From positions 1 through 64,000 of the forward strand of contig NZ_JARANY010000015.1 of the NCBI RefSeq assembly GCF_029889885.1: DNA of 64,000 nt, in the 5' to 3' direction. Of this stretch, positions 19,306 to 28,016 are shown one piece after another. The notes under the pieces were generated by a model that ran no database searches, was not told where the DNA came from, and saw only the letters and a program-made list of their open reading frames with translations. The DNA is from Chromohalobacter sp. 296-RDG. Lineage in GTDB: Bacteria; Pseudomonadota; Gammaproteobacteria; Pseudomonadales; Halomonadaceae. The translations under genes were made by a program, and so were the position numbers. Numbering within the stretch: position 1 is the stretch's first letter; each line of letters opens with the position of its first letter.

Positions 19306-19773
19306 CTCGCCAGCCGTCCTGAGTAACACGCAACGTTGGAAAGGGATTAGAGGTGCCTATGCCGTTATCCATCAGCAGCGGCCTCATCGTGAACGGCGCT
19401 CGCTCACTAACGTGTGGCAAAAGATATCGGCAGCCTGCGGATTGTTGATCCCGCCTCTTATTTACGCCGCTCCACAATTCGCTGATTCGGACTACTCTCT
19501 TGTCCATATCATTGGCAGCGAGTCTAGGATTTTGCATCGGTATTTAATACCCCACACGACTAATATACAAGCAACAATCTACCGCAGCAAAAGCGATATT
19601 TATCGAAAATATTATTTATTGTAATTTTATGAAAAGAATATTAACTCACTGAACTCATTGAATTTAAAATTGTCTGGCTATACGAGGACATGACTTGCGT
19701 TTAATATAATCGTCGTAGATTATTTGACGTGCATGACGCTTCATCCTCCAAGATCATACGAGGACTTCTAACC
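19306..19773. other. AT-rich gap with no supported gene
   Basis: This 468-bp stretch becomes markedly AT-rich from about 19520 to 19740, unlike its GC-rich neighbours. Open frames here are short and have no recognisable motif. ATACGAGGAC occurs twice (about 19680 and 19756), the second copy supplying the Shine-Dalgarno of the broken carbonic anhydrase. It may be decayed or imported DNA. Confidence 0.6.
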
Positions 19774-20163
19774 ATGCAGTTTGATGAACGCGCTTTCCTC
19801 GAGAATCAGGCCTGGGTCGACTCAATGCTAAGCTGGGATTCCAACTACTGTGATCGGCTACAAGCCAATCACTCCCCCGAAGTGTTCTGGATCGGCTGTT
19901 CCGGTAGTCGGGTTCCGGCCGAACAACTGTGCAACGCCTCACCGGGCGATCTGTTCGTGCATCGCAACGTCGGCCATCGAGGACCCAACGTTTCTGAGCG
20001 CGCTGGAATACGCCATTTCAGCTCTGGGGGTACGCTATATCATTGTCTGTGGCCATGAAGGCTGAATGGATGCCGCCTGCTCGGGCGAGCCGACCGGCCT
20101 GGCATATATCGATGCCTCTCTGAAGCCTGTCGTGGCGCACTACGAGATGATAGAGAACGAGCG
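19774..20163 (+). pseudogene. Broken beta-carbonic anhydrase
   Basis: The first frame (ATG 19774, GAGGAC upstream) gives a beta-carbonic anhydrase N-terminus: NQAWVDSMLSWDSNY, FWIGCSGSRVPAEQL and DLFVHRNVG. After HRNV the similarity moves to another frame (DPTFLSALEYAISALGVRYI, IVCGHEG), so a frameshift lies near 19972. That frame stops at TGA right after GHEG, where intact enzymes have the zinc cysteine of GHxGCGG; a three-base deletion would explain it. A tail (MDAACSGEPTGLAYID) follows. In addition, the catalytic CSDSR motif reads CSGSR. With three lesions it is very unlikely to be active. It lies just upstream of a SulP transporter, a usual partner of carbonic anhydrases. Confidence 0.88.
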
Positions 20164-20262
20164 AAGGCGCCCGACGGCGCCAGCCGAGCCGCCCAATGCC
20201 CCGCTAACGAATTTTCAAAGTTCCGGCGCCTGGTTCTGCCAAGCGCCCTAACGAGTTTTTTC

Positions 20263-21858
20263 ATGTCCAGCAACGCTTCGTTTTTCAATACCCGGTACCT
20301 GGGGCGCGATATACGCGCCGGCGTGGTCGTATTCTTTGTCGCCATACCACTGTGTCTAGGCATCGCCATTGCCTCGGGCGCACCACCGCTGGCAGGCCTG
20401 ATCACCGGCATGGTCGGGGGGCTTATCGTCGCCCTCGCCAGCGGCTCGCCGCTATCCGTGTCGGGGCCTGCCGCCGGCCTGACAGCCATCGTGCTCGGTA
20501 TAATCGAGCAATACGGCTATGGTGGCCTACTTTATGCGACCGTACTCGCCGGCCTGATTCAGATCGGCCTCGGTTTTGCCCGCATGGGCATCATCGGCGC
20601 TTTCGTGCCTTCGGGCGTAATCAAGGGCATGCTGGCCGGTATTGGCCTGATCCTAATCGGCACCCAAGTACCGCTAGCCATCGGCCACGGGGCCGATACC
20701 GAGGCCGGCATCACCACGCCAGGACTGCTCGCCGATGGCTTCTCGCCAATAGCGCTAACCATCACGCTCGTCTGTCTGACGATTCTGGCGTTCTTCGAGA
20801 CACCGCTGGCCAAGCGCTACCCGAAGCTAGCGATCATACCACCGCCACTGTTGGCGGTAATCGTCGGTGTGCTTATGAGCTTGGCCGTGCAGGCGTCTGG
20901 GACCGGATTCGCGTTGTCGCCCGAGCAGTACGTCAGCCTGCCCGATCTGGAAGGACCGGCCTCGCTGCTGGCTTCGCTGGAATCCCCGGATTTGAGCTAT
21001 TGGCTGGCGCCGGGCATCTACCTATCGGCCATCACCATTGCACTGGTAGCCAGCCTCGAGACGCTGCTCAGCGTCGAGGCCGTCGACGAAATGGACCCGA
21101 TGGGCCGCAAGTCATCGACGCATCGCGAGCTGTGTGCTCAGGGCATGGGCAATACGCTCTGTGGTCTGATCGGCGGCCTACCGATGACGGCGGTGGTCGT
21201 ACGTAGCTCGGCCAACGTCCAGGCCGGCGGTCGGACCCCTCTGGCCAGCTTCGTGCACGGCCTACTGCTGCTGGTGTCGGTGGCGTTTCTAGCCTTCGCG
21301 CTGGAGACGATACCGCTGTCCGCACTGGCCGCGATCCTACTGTTCACCGGCTATAAACTGACCAAGCCGGCGCTGATCGCCGCGCAATATCGCGCGGGTT
21401 GGCAACGGTTCATTCCGTTCGTCGTGACTATCGTCGCGATCCTGGCCACCGATCTATTGATCGGCGTGCTGATGGGCATCGTGGTGGCGCTGTACTTCCT
21501 GATCCGGGCGCACTATCGCTCGGCCATGTCGATGACGACGCAGGGCGATTTCGCGCTGCTGCGTTTCAACAGCGAGGTCTCGTTCCTCAATCGCCAATCG
21601 CTGCGCCACTTCCTGTCGCGGGTACCGGACGACGGTCATCTCGTGATCGACGCCTCGGCCACTCAATTCATCGATCCAGACATCCGGGAGGATCTCACAC
21701 ATTTCATCGGTGGAGCCCCCAAGCGCGGCATCACGGTGGAACTGCGCGGCCTGGATCGTCATACGGCGACTTATACAGAGGCCCACAAGCGTCGAGCGGC
21801 CGAGCCCATATCGGCCCAAGATACCCACTGGGATGGCCATCAGGCCGAACCGAACTGA
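20263..21858 (+). CDS. SulP (SLC26) family anion transporter with STAS domain
   Basis: A 531-residue inner-membrane carrier. Ten or more helices span about 20-425, with AGVVVFFVAIPLCLGIAIASG, SGPAAGLTAIV, GGLPMTAVVVRSSANVQAGG and LAAILLFTGYKL as family signatures. The C-terminal STAS domain (about 435-525) has HLVIDASATQFIDPDIRE. SulP proteins carry bicarbonate, sulfate or other anions; a carbonic anhydrase next door, though broken, argues for bicarbonate. The ATG at 20263 is preceded by ACGAG, a weak ribosome site. Confidence 0.9.
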   Translation: MSSNASFFNTRYLGRDIRAGVVVFFVAIPLCLGIAIASGAPPLAGLITGMVGGLIVALASGSPLSVSGPAAGLTAIVLGIIEQYGYGGLLYATVLAGLIQIGLGFARMGIIGAFVPSGVIKGMLAGIGLILIGTQVPLAIGHGADTEAGITTPGLLADGFSPIALTITLVCLTILAFFETPLAKRYPKLAIIPPPLLAVIVGVLMSLAVQASGTGFALSPEQYVSLPDLEGPASLLASLESPDLSYWLAPGIYLSAITIALVASLETLLSVEAVDEMDPMGRKSSTHRELCAQGMGNTLCGLIGGLPMTAVVVRSSANVQAGGRTPLASFVHGLLLLVSVAFLAFALETIPLSALAAILLFTGYKLTKPALIAAQYRAGWQRFIPFVVTIVAILATDLLIGVLMGIVVALYFLIRAHYRSAMSMTTQGDFALLRFNSEVSFLNRQSLRHFLSRVPDDGHLVIDASATQFIDPDIREDLTHFIGGAPKRGITVELRGLDRHTATYTEAHKRRAAEPISAQDTHWDGHQAEPN

Positions 21859-22023
21859 TCACCGCGCTACCGGGGCCCTTGACGTGATGATCGCTCAGGG
21901 CTAGCGCGAAAGCGCCAAACTGTCTGGCAGCGGCTCCGGCGAACGCCCGACAGCGTGGCGCAACTATTGCCTGGTGTCTGCGGACCAGAGATACCGCCTT
22001 CCGTGTGAGGTGGACAACGGACA

Positions 22024-22953
22024 TCAGGCATCCCAATACGGCGGCTCGCCTATCGCACCTTGCAACGTCTCTAGGAAAGCCGCCACCTTGGAGGAGCGCA
22101 GGCGGTTTTCCGGGAAGATGGCGTGGATGCCTTGAGGCGCCGGCTCACCGGACGCTTCCCACGCCGACAGAATCGGCACCAATCGCCCGACACTGAGTTC
22201 CTCGTGAATCAACCAGGTCGGAAACAGCACGATGCCCTGCCCCTGCAAGGCCGCTTCAAGCAGGCTTTCCGCGTTGTTGCTGCGCAAGTTGCCACGTACT
22301 TCCCTAATACGGTATTTACGCGCCCCCGAATCGCGGAAATACCACGGTTGCTTGCCGCGCGTGCCCTTGTAGATCAAACAGTTGTGCTCCGACAGTGCGT
22401 CTGGTGTCGCCGGCACTCCCCAGTGTTCGAGGTATTCCGGCGAGGCGCACACGACAAAATGCTGATTCGCCAGCCGCCGCGCGACAAGACTGGAGTCGTT
22501 AAGAGCGCCCACCCGCACCACGACATCGACACCTTCCTGCACCGGGTCGATGAAGGCATCGCTGAGTGTCAACTCTGTCTCGATATTGGGATACGCACGC
22601 TGGAAGTTCGCCAGTTGCGGCGCGATATGCCGCCGCCCGAACGCCACCGGCGCATTGATGCGTAGCAACCCTTGGGGGTGCGTCGCCTCACCCGCCGCCT
22701 GTTCCGTAGCGATATCCAGCGTATCCAGTATCTCTCGCACTTGTTGGTAATACCGCTCACCCACCTCCGTGAGCCGCACCGCGCGCGTGTGCCTATACAA
22801 CAGCCGCTGGCCCAGCGCTTTCTCGAGCGCCGCGATATGCCGCGACACCGACGACGCCGGCAGCCCCTGCTGGCGCGCCGCCGTCGCGAAACTCTCCGTC
22901 GCTGCCACGCGTACGAACAAGCGCAATGCTACCAATGAAATCGAGTTGCTCAT
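22024..22953 (-). CDS. LysR-family transcriptional regulator
   Basis: The 309-residue protein has an N-terminal winged helix (ALRLFVRVAATESFATAARQ, ASSVSRHIAALEKALGQRLL) and a substrate-binding effector domain with PVAFGRRHIAPQLANFQ and GVDVVVRVGALNDSSLVARRL, typical of the CrgA/DmlR-like LysR group. The ATG at 22953 is preferred over an in-frame GTG at 22965. It is divergent from a pair of DMT transporter genes across about 85 bp and probably controls them. Confidence 0.9.
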   Translation of the reverse strand: MSNSISLVALRLFVRVAATESFATAARQQGLPASSVSRHIAALEKALGQRLLYRHTRAVRLTEVGERYYQQVREILDTLDIATEQAAGEATHPQGLLRINAPVAFGRRHIAPQLANFQRAYPNIETELTLSDAFIDPVQEGVDVVVRVGALNDSSLVARRLANQHFVVCASPEYLEHWGVPATPDALSEHNCLIYKGTRGKQPWYFRDSGARKYRIREVRGNLRSNNAESLLEAALQGQGIVLFPTWLIHEELSVGRLVPILSAWEASGEPAPQGIHAIFPENRLRSSKVAAFLETLQGAIGEPPYWDA

Positions 22954-23038
22954 ATTGCAATTCACTTATGCCAAATATCCCCATTGTAGCGATAAAAGCA
23001 ACTCTTTATCGTCACCAGCCGTTCAAGGAGATCCGACC

Positions 23039-23467
23039 ATGAAAACTATCGTTATATTATTAGCCGTACTGCTAGGTGGTATGGGCTTATCCATGGAAGC
23101 TGGCTTGCTCGGCCCCTTAGGAGAGGAAGTCGGTCACTTCTCGGCAACCCTGTCGATTTTTCTCGTCGGCGGGCTGTTATTGACTCTGGCATTGATTTTC
23201 AGCCGGTCCCGAATCGGCCAGCTCTTCCAGCAACCCCGTTGGCTACTGACCGGCGGCATTCTCGGTCCGGTGTACGTTGTCGTACTCACCATCGCTACGC
23301 CCATCGTGGGGGTCGGCACTACCATGATCGGCATTCTCAGCGGGCAGGTCGCTGCCAGCCTGGTCATCGATCATTTTGGCCTGCTGGGTAGCGAGCGCCG
23401 TGCCGTCGACGGGTACCGCATCCTCGCCCTGGCGTTGATCATCGCCGCTCTCTGGCTCATGCATTAA
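23039..23467 (+). CDS. Half-size DMT (DUF606/YdcZ-like) membrane protein, first of a pair
   Basis: A 142-residue protein with five hydrophobic helices, starting MKTIVILLAVLLGGMGLSME and holding GPVYVVVLTIATPIVGVGTTM, GILSGQVAASLVIDHFGLLG and a basic patch after it. This is the DUF606 (YdcZ) branch of the drug/metabolite transporter superfamily. AAGGAGA lies 7 bases before the ATG. A related gene follows after 10 bp, so the two probably form a heterodimer. Substrate unknown. Confidence 0.85.
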   Translation: MKTIVILLAVLLGGMGLSMEAGLLGPLGEEVGHFSATLSIFLVGGLLLTLALIFSRSRIGQLFQQPRWLLTGGILGPVYVVVLTIATPIVGVGTTMIGILSGQVAASLVIDHFGLLGSERRAVDGYRILALALIIAALWLMH

Positions 23468-23477
23468 GGAGATTCCC

Positions 23478-23963
23478 ATGCTACTGATAATCGTCTTTCT
23501 CGTGCTTCTCGTCGGCGGCGCGGCCCTCGCCGCGCAATCATCAATCAACGGGCGTCTCGGCGCCAATATCGGCGTGTTGGAAAGCGCCTGGCTGACTTTC
23601 GTCTCGGGAGCGCTGGTGACGTTCCTGCTGATGTTCTTCTTTGAGCCCGCACATAGCGAGACCCTGTTCACGGTACCCAAATGGCAATTGATGGGTGCTC
23701 TGTTCGGGGTGGTTTATATGCTCATCATCGTCTTCGCCGTTCCCCGCGTTGGCACCGCAGCCGCCACCGTCGCGACGATTTCCGGTCAGTTGCTGATGAG
23801 CGTGCTGATCGACAACTTCGGCTGGCTGGGCAACACCGCCATGCCGCTGGATGCCTCTCGGTATACGGCTCTGGCCATGCTCGCCGGCGCCCTGGTGCTG
23901 ATTTATCTGAGCAATACGCGGCGGCGGCAGGTGACGGCTTCGACGGCGCCGGCCACAGAATGA
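23478..23963 (+). CDS. Half-size DMT (DUF606/YdcZ-like) membrane protein, second of a pair
   Basis: A 161-residue, five-helix paralogue of the preceding gene. Corresponding segments are GALFGVVYMLIIVFAVPRVG, TISGQLLMSVLIDNFGWLG and AMLAGALVLIYLS. AAGGAG lies 6 bases upstream of the ATG. Both genes share the pattern G-Q-x(7,8)-ID-x-FG-x-LG, supporting duplication and pairing. It converges on the DUF3820 gene with 3 bp between stops. Confidence 0.85.
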   Translation: MLLIIVFLVLLVGGAALAAQSSINGRLGANIGVLESAWLTFVSGALVTFLLMFFFEPAHSETLFTVPKWQLMGALFGVVYMLIIVFAVPRVGTAAATVATISGQLLMSVLIDNFGWLGNTAMPLDASRYTALAMLAGALVLIYLSNTRRRQVTASTAPATE

Positions 23964-23966
23964 CAC

Positions 23967-24173
23967 TCAGCGCAGCGGCTCAAGTAGCGCGTTGAGACCG
24001 TTGTGGTCGACCTCGTGCATCAGGGCGAGCAGCCGCCCGATTTCCCCCTGCGGGAAACCTTGTCGGGCAAACCAGGCCAGGTAGGGACCCGGAAGGTCAG
24101 CGATCAGCTGACCTTCGTATTTGCCGAAAGGCATCTTGCGGGTAGTGAGCTGTTGCAGGTCTTCGGGATTCAT
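23967..24173 (-). CDS. DUF3820 family protein
   Basis: A 68-residue cytosolic protein with the DUF3820 core MPFGKYEGQLIADLPGPYLAWFARQ, written here in part only: KMPFGKYEGQLIADLP, YLAWFARQGFP and GRLLALMHEVDHNGL. The family is widespread in gammaproteobacteria and has no settled function; some members are annotated as putative quorum-sensing-regulated factors. It stands alone between convergent and divergent neighbours. Confidence 0.85.
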   Translation of the reverse strand: MNPEDLQQLTTRKMPFGKYEGQLIADLPGPYLAWFARQGFPQGEIGRLLALMHEVDHNGLNALLEPLR

Positions 24174-24376
24174 GTCGGGGCTTCTCGCGTAACGTCTCTA
24201 AGGAGTCATGCTAACGGACGCGGCAGTACACGTCGCCATGACGCGCATGCCATGCGTTTCATGCATACCCCCATTACCAAGTAGCGTTTGAGTGTTGCGC
24301 CCCGTGTGTCGGTAGAGTGGCAAGTCATGATATTAGCGCATGACGCCACACGATAACGACAAACGGAGACTGGGTG

Positions 24377-25927
24377 ATGCAAACATCGCTACGACCCTTG
24401 GTTTTCTGGCCAACCTTCCTGGTGCTGCTGGCGGCGGTAATCGCCAGCTACGTCAATCTCGATGCCTTCCTGGCGACCACCAGCGCGCTCAACGATGCCA
24501 TTCTGGATAACTTTGCGTGGCTCTTCAGCCTGGGCAGCCTGTACCTGCTGGTGTTGGCCGTCGTCGTTTATTTCTCGCCGCTGGGTAAATTGCGTATCGG
24601 CGGCGAGCAGGCAACGCCCATGCTGTCACGGCTGCGCTGGTTCTCGATCACCTTGTGCACCACTCTCGCCGTGGGCGTGTTGTTCTGGACCACCGCCGAG
24701 CCGCTTTATCACTTCATGGGGCCCCCCGAGTCGCTAGGTCTGGAAGCTGGCTCCAGCGATGCCATGCTGTTCGCGATGTCGACCATGTTTCTGCACTGGT
24801 CGTTCACGCCTTATGCCATTTATGCCGTGCCGGCACTGATCTTCGCGCTGGCGTTCTACAATCTGCGCCTGCGTTTCTCGATCTCGAGCATGCTGGAGCC
24901 CGTCTTCGGACCCAAGGTCAAGCGCTTCGGCGGCTTGATCGACGCCGTCTCGCTCTACGCACTGGTGGCCGGCATGGCCTCGTCGCTGGGCACCGGCGCG
25001 CTGACGCTGGCCGGCGGCGCGGGACAATATCTGGGCGGCGACGCCAGTCCGCTGCGCCTGGGCGTGGTCATCGCTCTGATCGTGGTGACGTTCGTGATCT
25101 CGGCGGCTAGCGGCTTGCAGAAAGGCATTGCGCGCCTCTCGTCGCTGAATGCCGTATTGCTCGCGATTCTCGGTATTTTCATCTTCGTGATAGGCCCGAC
25201 GAGTTTCATGCTCTCGCTGGGCGTGGAGTCCTTCGGCGTCTATCTCGACGGCTTCTTCACCAAGAGCCTATTCACCGGGGCCGCCGGCGAGGATCAGTGG
25301 CCACAGTGGTGGTCGATCTTCTATTGGGCGGTATGGTTCGCCTGGGCACCCATGGCGGCCCTGTTCCTGGGCAAGATTTCACGCGGCTATACAGTGCGCG
25401 AGTTCCTCAGGGTCAACCTGTTCTATCCGGCCCTTTTCGCCTCCGTCTGGGTGATCATCTTCTCCGGCGCGGCGCTCTATTATCAGGCGCATACCGGCAT
25501 CGACCTGCATGCCATTCTCAACGATCGCGGCGTGGAGAACGTGCTGTACGAGCTCTTCCGGCAAATGCCTTTCGCCGGCATCTGGATTCCCTTGCTGCTG
25601 TTCATCGCCTACATCTCTTACGTCACAGCGGCGGACTCGCAGACCGATGCCATCGGCAATCTGTGCACACGCGGCCTGACCGCCGACTCGGATCTCAATA
25701 CCGGCGTGTCGATGAAAATCCTGTGGGGCGTCATCGTCGGCATCGTGTCCTGGGTCATGGTCAGTTTCGTGGGGATCGACGGCATCAAGATGCTCTCCAA
25801 TCTCGGTGGCCTGCCCGCGCTGATCGTCGTACTGCTCGCCACGGGCTCGCTATGGCGCTGGTTGAAACATCCTGAGCGCCTCGCGACACCGCCTCACTCT
25901 TCTCACGCCTCCAAGGACGACACATGA
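24377..25927 (+). CDS. BCCT-family (betaine/carnitine/choline) transporter
   Basis: A 516-residue, twelve-helix carrier for quaternary-ammonium compounds. BCCT signatures: FWTTAEPLYHFMGPP, the Trp-rich QWWSIFYWAVWFAWAPMAAL followed by FLGKISRGYTVREF, and TAADSQTDAIGNL. The ATG at 24377 has GGAGA about 9 bases upstream; an in-frame GTG lies directly before it. It lacks long cytosolic tails. Its stop overlaps the start of a CocE/NonD hydrolase, suggesting catabolic uptake of an ester or amide rather than osmoprotection alone. Confidence 0.93.
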   Translation: MQTSLRPLVFWPTFLVLLAAVIASYVNLDAFLATTSALNDAILDNFAWLFSLGSLYLLVLAVVVYFSPLGKLRIGGEQATPMLSRLRWFSITLCTTLAVGVLFWTTAEPLYHFMGPPESLGLEAGSSDAMLFAMSTMFLHWSFTPYAIYAVPALIFALAFYNLRLRFSISSMLEPVFGPKVKRFGGLIDAVSLYALVAGMASSLGTGALTLAGGAGQYLGGDASPLRLGVVIALIVVTFVISAASGLQKGIARLSSLNAVLLAILGIFIFVIGPTSFMLSLGVESFGVYLDGFFTKSLFTGAAGEDQWPQWWSIFYWAVWFAWAPMAALFLGKISRGYTVREFLRVNLFYPALFASVWVIIFSGAALYYQAHTGIDLHAILNDRGVENVLYELFRQMPFAGIWIPLLLFIAYISYVTAADSQTDAIGNLCTRGLTADSDLNTGVSMKILWGVIVGIVSWVMVSFVGIDGIKMLSNLGGLPALIVVLLATGSLWRWLKHPERLATPPHSSHASKDDT

Positions 25928-27960
25928 ACATCAAGCTCGACTTTCCACACCGCGTGCGCGAGATCGAGAATCAATGGATCGTGCTGGCCGATGGGACTCG
26001 GCTGGCAGCCCGCATCTGGCTGCCTGAGGACGCCGAATCGAAGCCCGTACCGGCGATCCTCGAGTACCTGCCCTACCGCAAACGCGACGGTACGGCGGTG
26101 CGCGACGAGCTAACCCATCCCTACTTCGCCGGTCACGGCTATGCCAGCATTCGCGTGGATATGCGCGGCAACGGTGAATCCGACGGCCTGATGGAGGATG
26201 AGTACGCCCCACAGGAGCAACGTGATGCGTTGGAAGTCATCGAATGGATCGCCGCGCAGCCCTGGTGCGATGGCAAGCTCGGCATGATGGGCATCTCCTG
26301 GGGTGGCTTCAATAGCCTGCAACTCGCCGCGCTGCGCCCCGAGCCACTCAAGGCGATCATCACGCTGTGCTCCACCGACGACCGCTACGCCGACGACATC
26401 CACTACAAGGGCGGCAACATGCTGCTGGAGAATCTCGGCTGGGCGGCGACCATGCTGAGCTTCTCCGCCGCCGTGCCAGATCCAGCGCTGGTCGGCGATC
26501 GGTGGCGCGAGATGTGGAAGCACCGCCTCGACAACATGCCGCTGCTGGCGGAAACCTGGCTCGAGCATCAGCATCGCGACGACTACTGGAAACACGGTTC
26601 GATCTGCGAGAACTATGACGATATCGAAGCGGCCGTCTACATGATCAGCGGCTGGGCCGATTCCTACATCGATACCATTCCGCGCATGATGGAGCATCTG
26701 TCGTGCCCTAAGAAGGCGCTGATCGGGCCCTGGATGCACAAATACCCGCACTTTGCGATCCCTGATCCGGCCATCGGCTTCCTGCAGGAGGCGCTGCGCT
26801 GGTGGGATTACTGGCTCAAGGACGTCGACACCGGAATCATGGACGAGCCGCCCTGCACCTTTTATCTGCAGGACGGCGTGCCGCCGGCGCCCAAGTATCT
26901 CGAGCGCCCCGGGAAGTGGGTGCGAACCTCCGCCTGGCCAGCGCCCAGCGACGAGATCGAGACGCAGCCCCTGGTGCTCGGCGATCACGGCCTCGGAACC
27001 AACGGCCGATTGAGCAACGATCGGCAAATCGCTTCGCCGCTGACCGCAGGCTCGCTGCAGGGCGAATACATCCCGCTGTGGTTCGGCGCCGACTTCCCGA
27101 CCGATCAGCGCCGCGATGACGGCCTGTCATTGACCTTCGACTCCGCGCCCTACATCGAAGGCGTCGATATTCTCGGCCAGCCGACGCTTGCGGTATCGGT
27201 CACCAGCACCGAGGCATGCGGTCAACTGCACGTGCGCCTGTGCGATGTGGCCCCCAGCGGCGAAAGCGCGTTGATCACCTACGGCACGCTCAACCTCAAC
27301 CTGCGTGACGATCCCGGCACGATCACGCCACCGGTGCCGGGCGAGCCAATGGACGTTCGCGTGCCGCTGGATCTGATCGGCTATCGCCTGCCCCCGGGAC
27401 ACCGCCTGCGCGTGGCGCTCTCCAGCGCCAGCTTCCCGCTGGTATGGTCGCCCCAAAAGCGCGCCGACCTGACCCTCCAATCGGGCATGCCGACGCTCGA
27501 GCTGCCATGCTCAAAAGCGGCTTACATCCCGATGCCGTTCGAAGCGCCTGAAAGTGCCGCGCCGTGTCGCGTCGAGACGCTACGCTCAGGGCAGCCCAAG
27601 CGTACCATCAGCGAGGACGTCGGCAGCGGTGAGGTCACCGTGACCGTCGAGGACGACATGGGCGACATTCGCTTCGAAGATCACGGTCTACGCGTCGAGC
27701 AGAAGGCCAAGGAGGTCTATACCAGCCATCCGACTGATGCCACACAGACGCGTGCTGATATCGAGTGGGTCTACCGTGCCAGCCGGGGCGAGGGTCAGAA
27801 CGTCAACAACGATCAATTCGCGGTCGAGGTGGTGAGCCGTTATCACCTGCATTGCGACGCGCAGACCTTTTACCTCAACGCCGAGCAGATCGCCCATGAG
27901 GGCGAGACGTTGATCAGCGATAAACGATGGGAACGGAAGATTCCACGCACGGCCCTCTGA
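25924..27960 (+). CDS. CocE/NonD-family (S15) serine hydrolase
   Basis: A 678-residue alpha/beta hydrolase of the CocE/NonD, X-Pro dipeptidyl-peptidase S15 type. The nucleophile is probably Ser125 in MMGISWGGFNSLQ; the acid lies in SGWADSYIDTIPRM and the histidine in IGPWMHKYPHF. VDMRGNGESDG forms the oxyanion region. A C-terminal jelly-roll domain (about 360-570) is typical of the family. No signal peptide. It overlaps the BCCT gene by four bases, so it probably cleaves the imported compound, perhaps an ester or amide of a betaine or choline. The substrate is inference. Confidence 0.9.
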   Translation: MNIKLDFPHRVREIENQWIVLADGTRLAARIWLPEDAESKPVPAILEYLPYRKRDGTAVRDELTHPYFAGHGYASIRVDMRGNGESDGLMEDEYAPQEQRDALEVIEWIAAQPWCDGKLGMMGISWGGFNSLQLAALRPEPLKAIITLCSTDDRYADDIHYKGGNMLLENLGWAATMLSFSAAVPDPALVGDRWREMWKHRLDNMPLLAETWLEHQHRDDYWKHGSICENYDDIEAAVYMISGWADSYIDTIPRMMEHLSCPKKALIGPWMHKYPHFAIPDPAIGFLQEALRWWDYWLKDVDTGIMDEPPCTFYLQDGVPPAPKYLERPGKWVRTSAWPAPSDEIETQPLVLGDHGLGTNGRLSNDRQIASPLTAGSLQGEYIPLWFGADFPTDQRRDDGLSLTFDSAPYIEGVDILGQPTLAVSVTSTEACGQLHVRLCDVAPSGESALITYGTLNLNLRDDPGTITPPVPGEPMDVRVPLDLIGYRLPPGHRLRVALSSASFPLVWSPQKRADLTLQSGMPTLELPCSKAAYIPMPFEAPESAAPCRVETLRSGQPKRTISEDVGSGEVTVTVEDDMGDIRFEDHGLRVEQKAKEVYTSHPTDATQTRADIEWVYRASRGEGQNVNNDQFAVEVVSRYHLHCDAQTFYLNAEQIAHEGETLISDKRWERKIPRTAL

Positions 27961-28016
27961 CCGGCAGGTTGCATGTTATGCTCCGGGACCGAGAGAACTC
28001 GGTTCCGGATGCTTTC

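Noticed and set aside
19241-19624. A 127-codon frame across the end of the GH31 gene
   Set aside because: It starts inside the GH31 gene in another frame, runs into AT-rich DNA and shows no domain.
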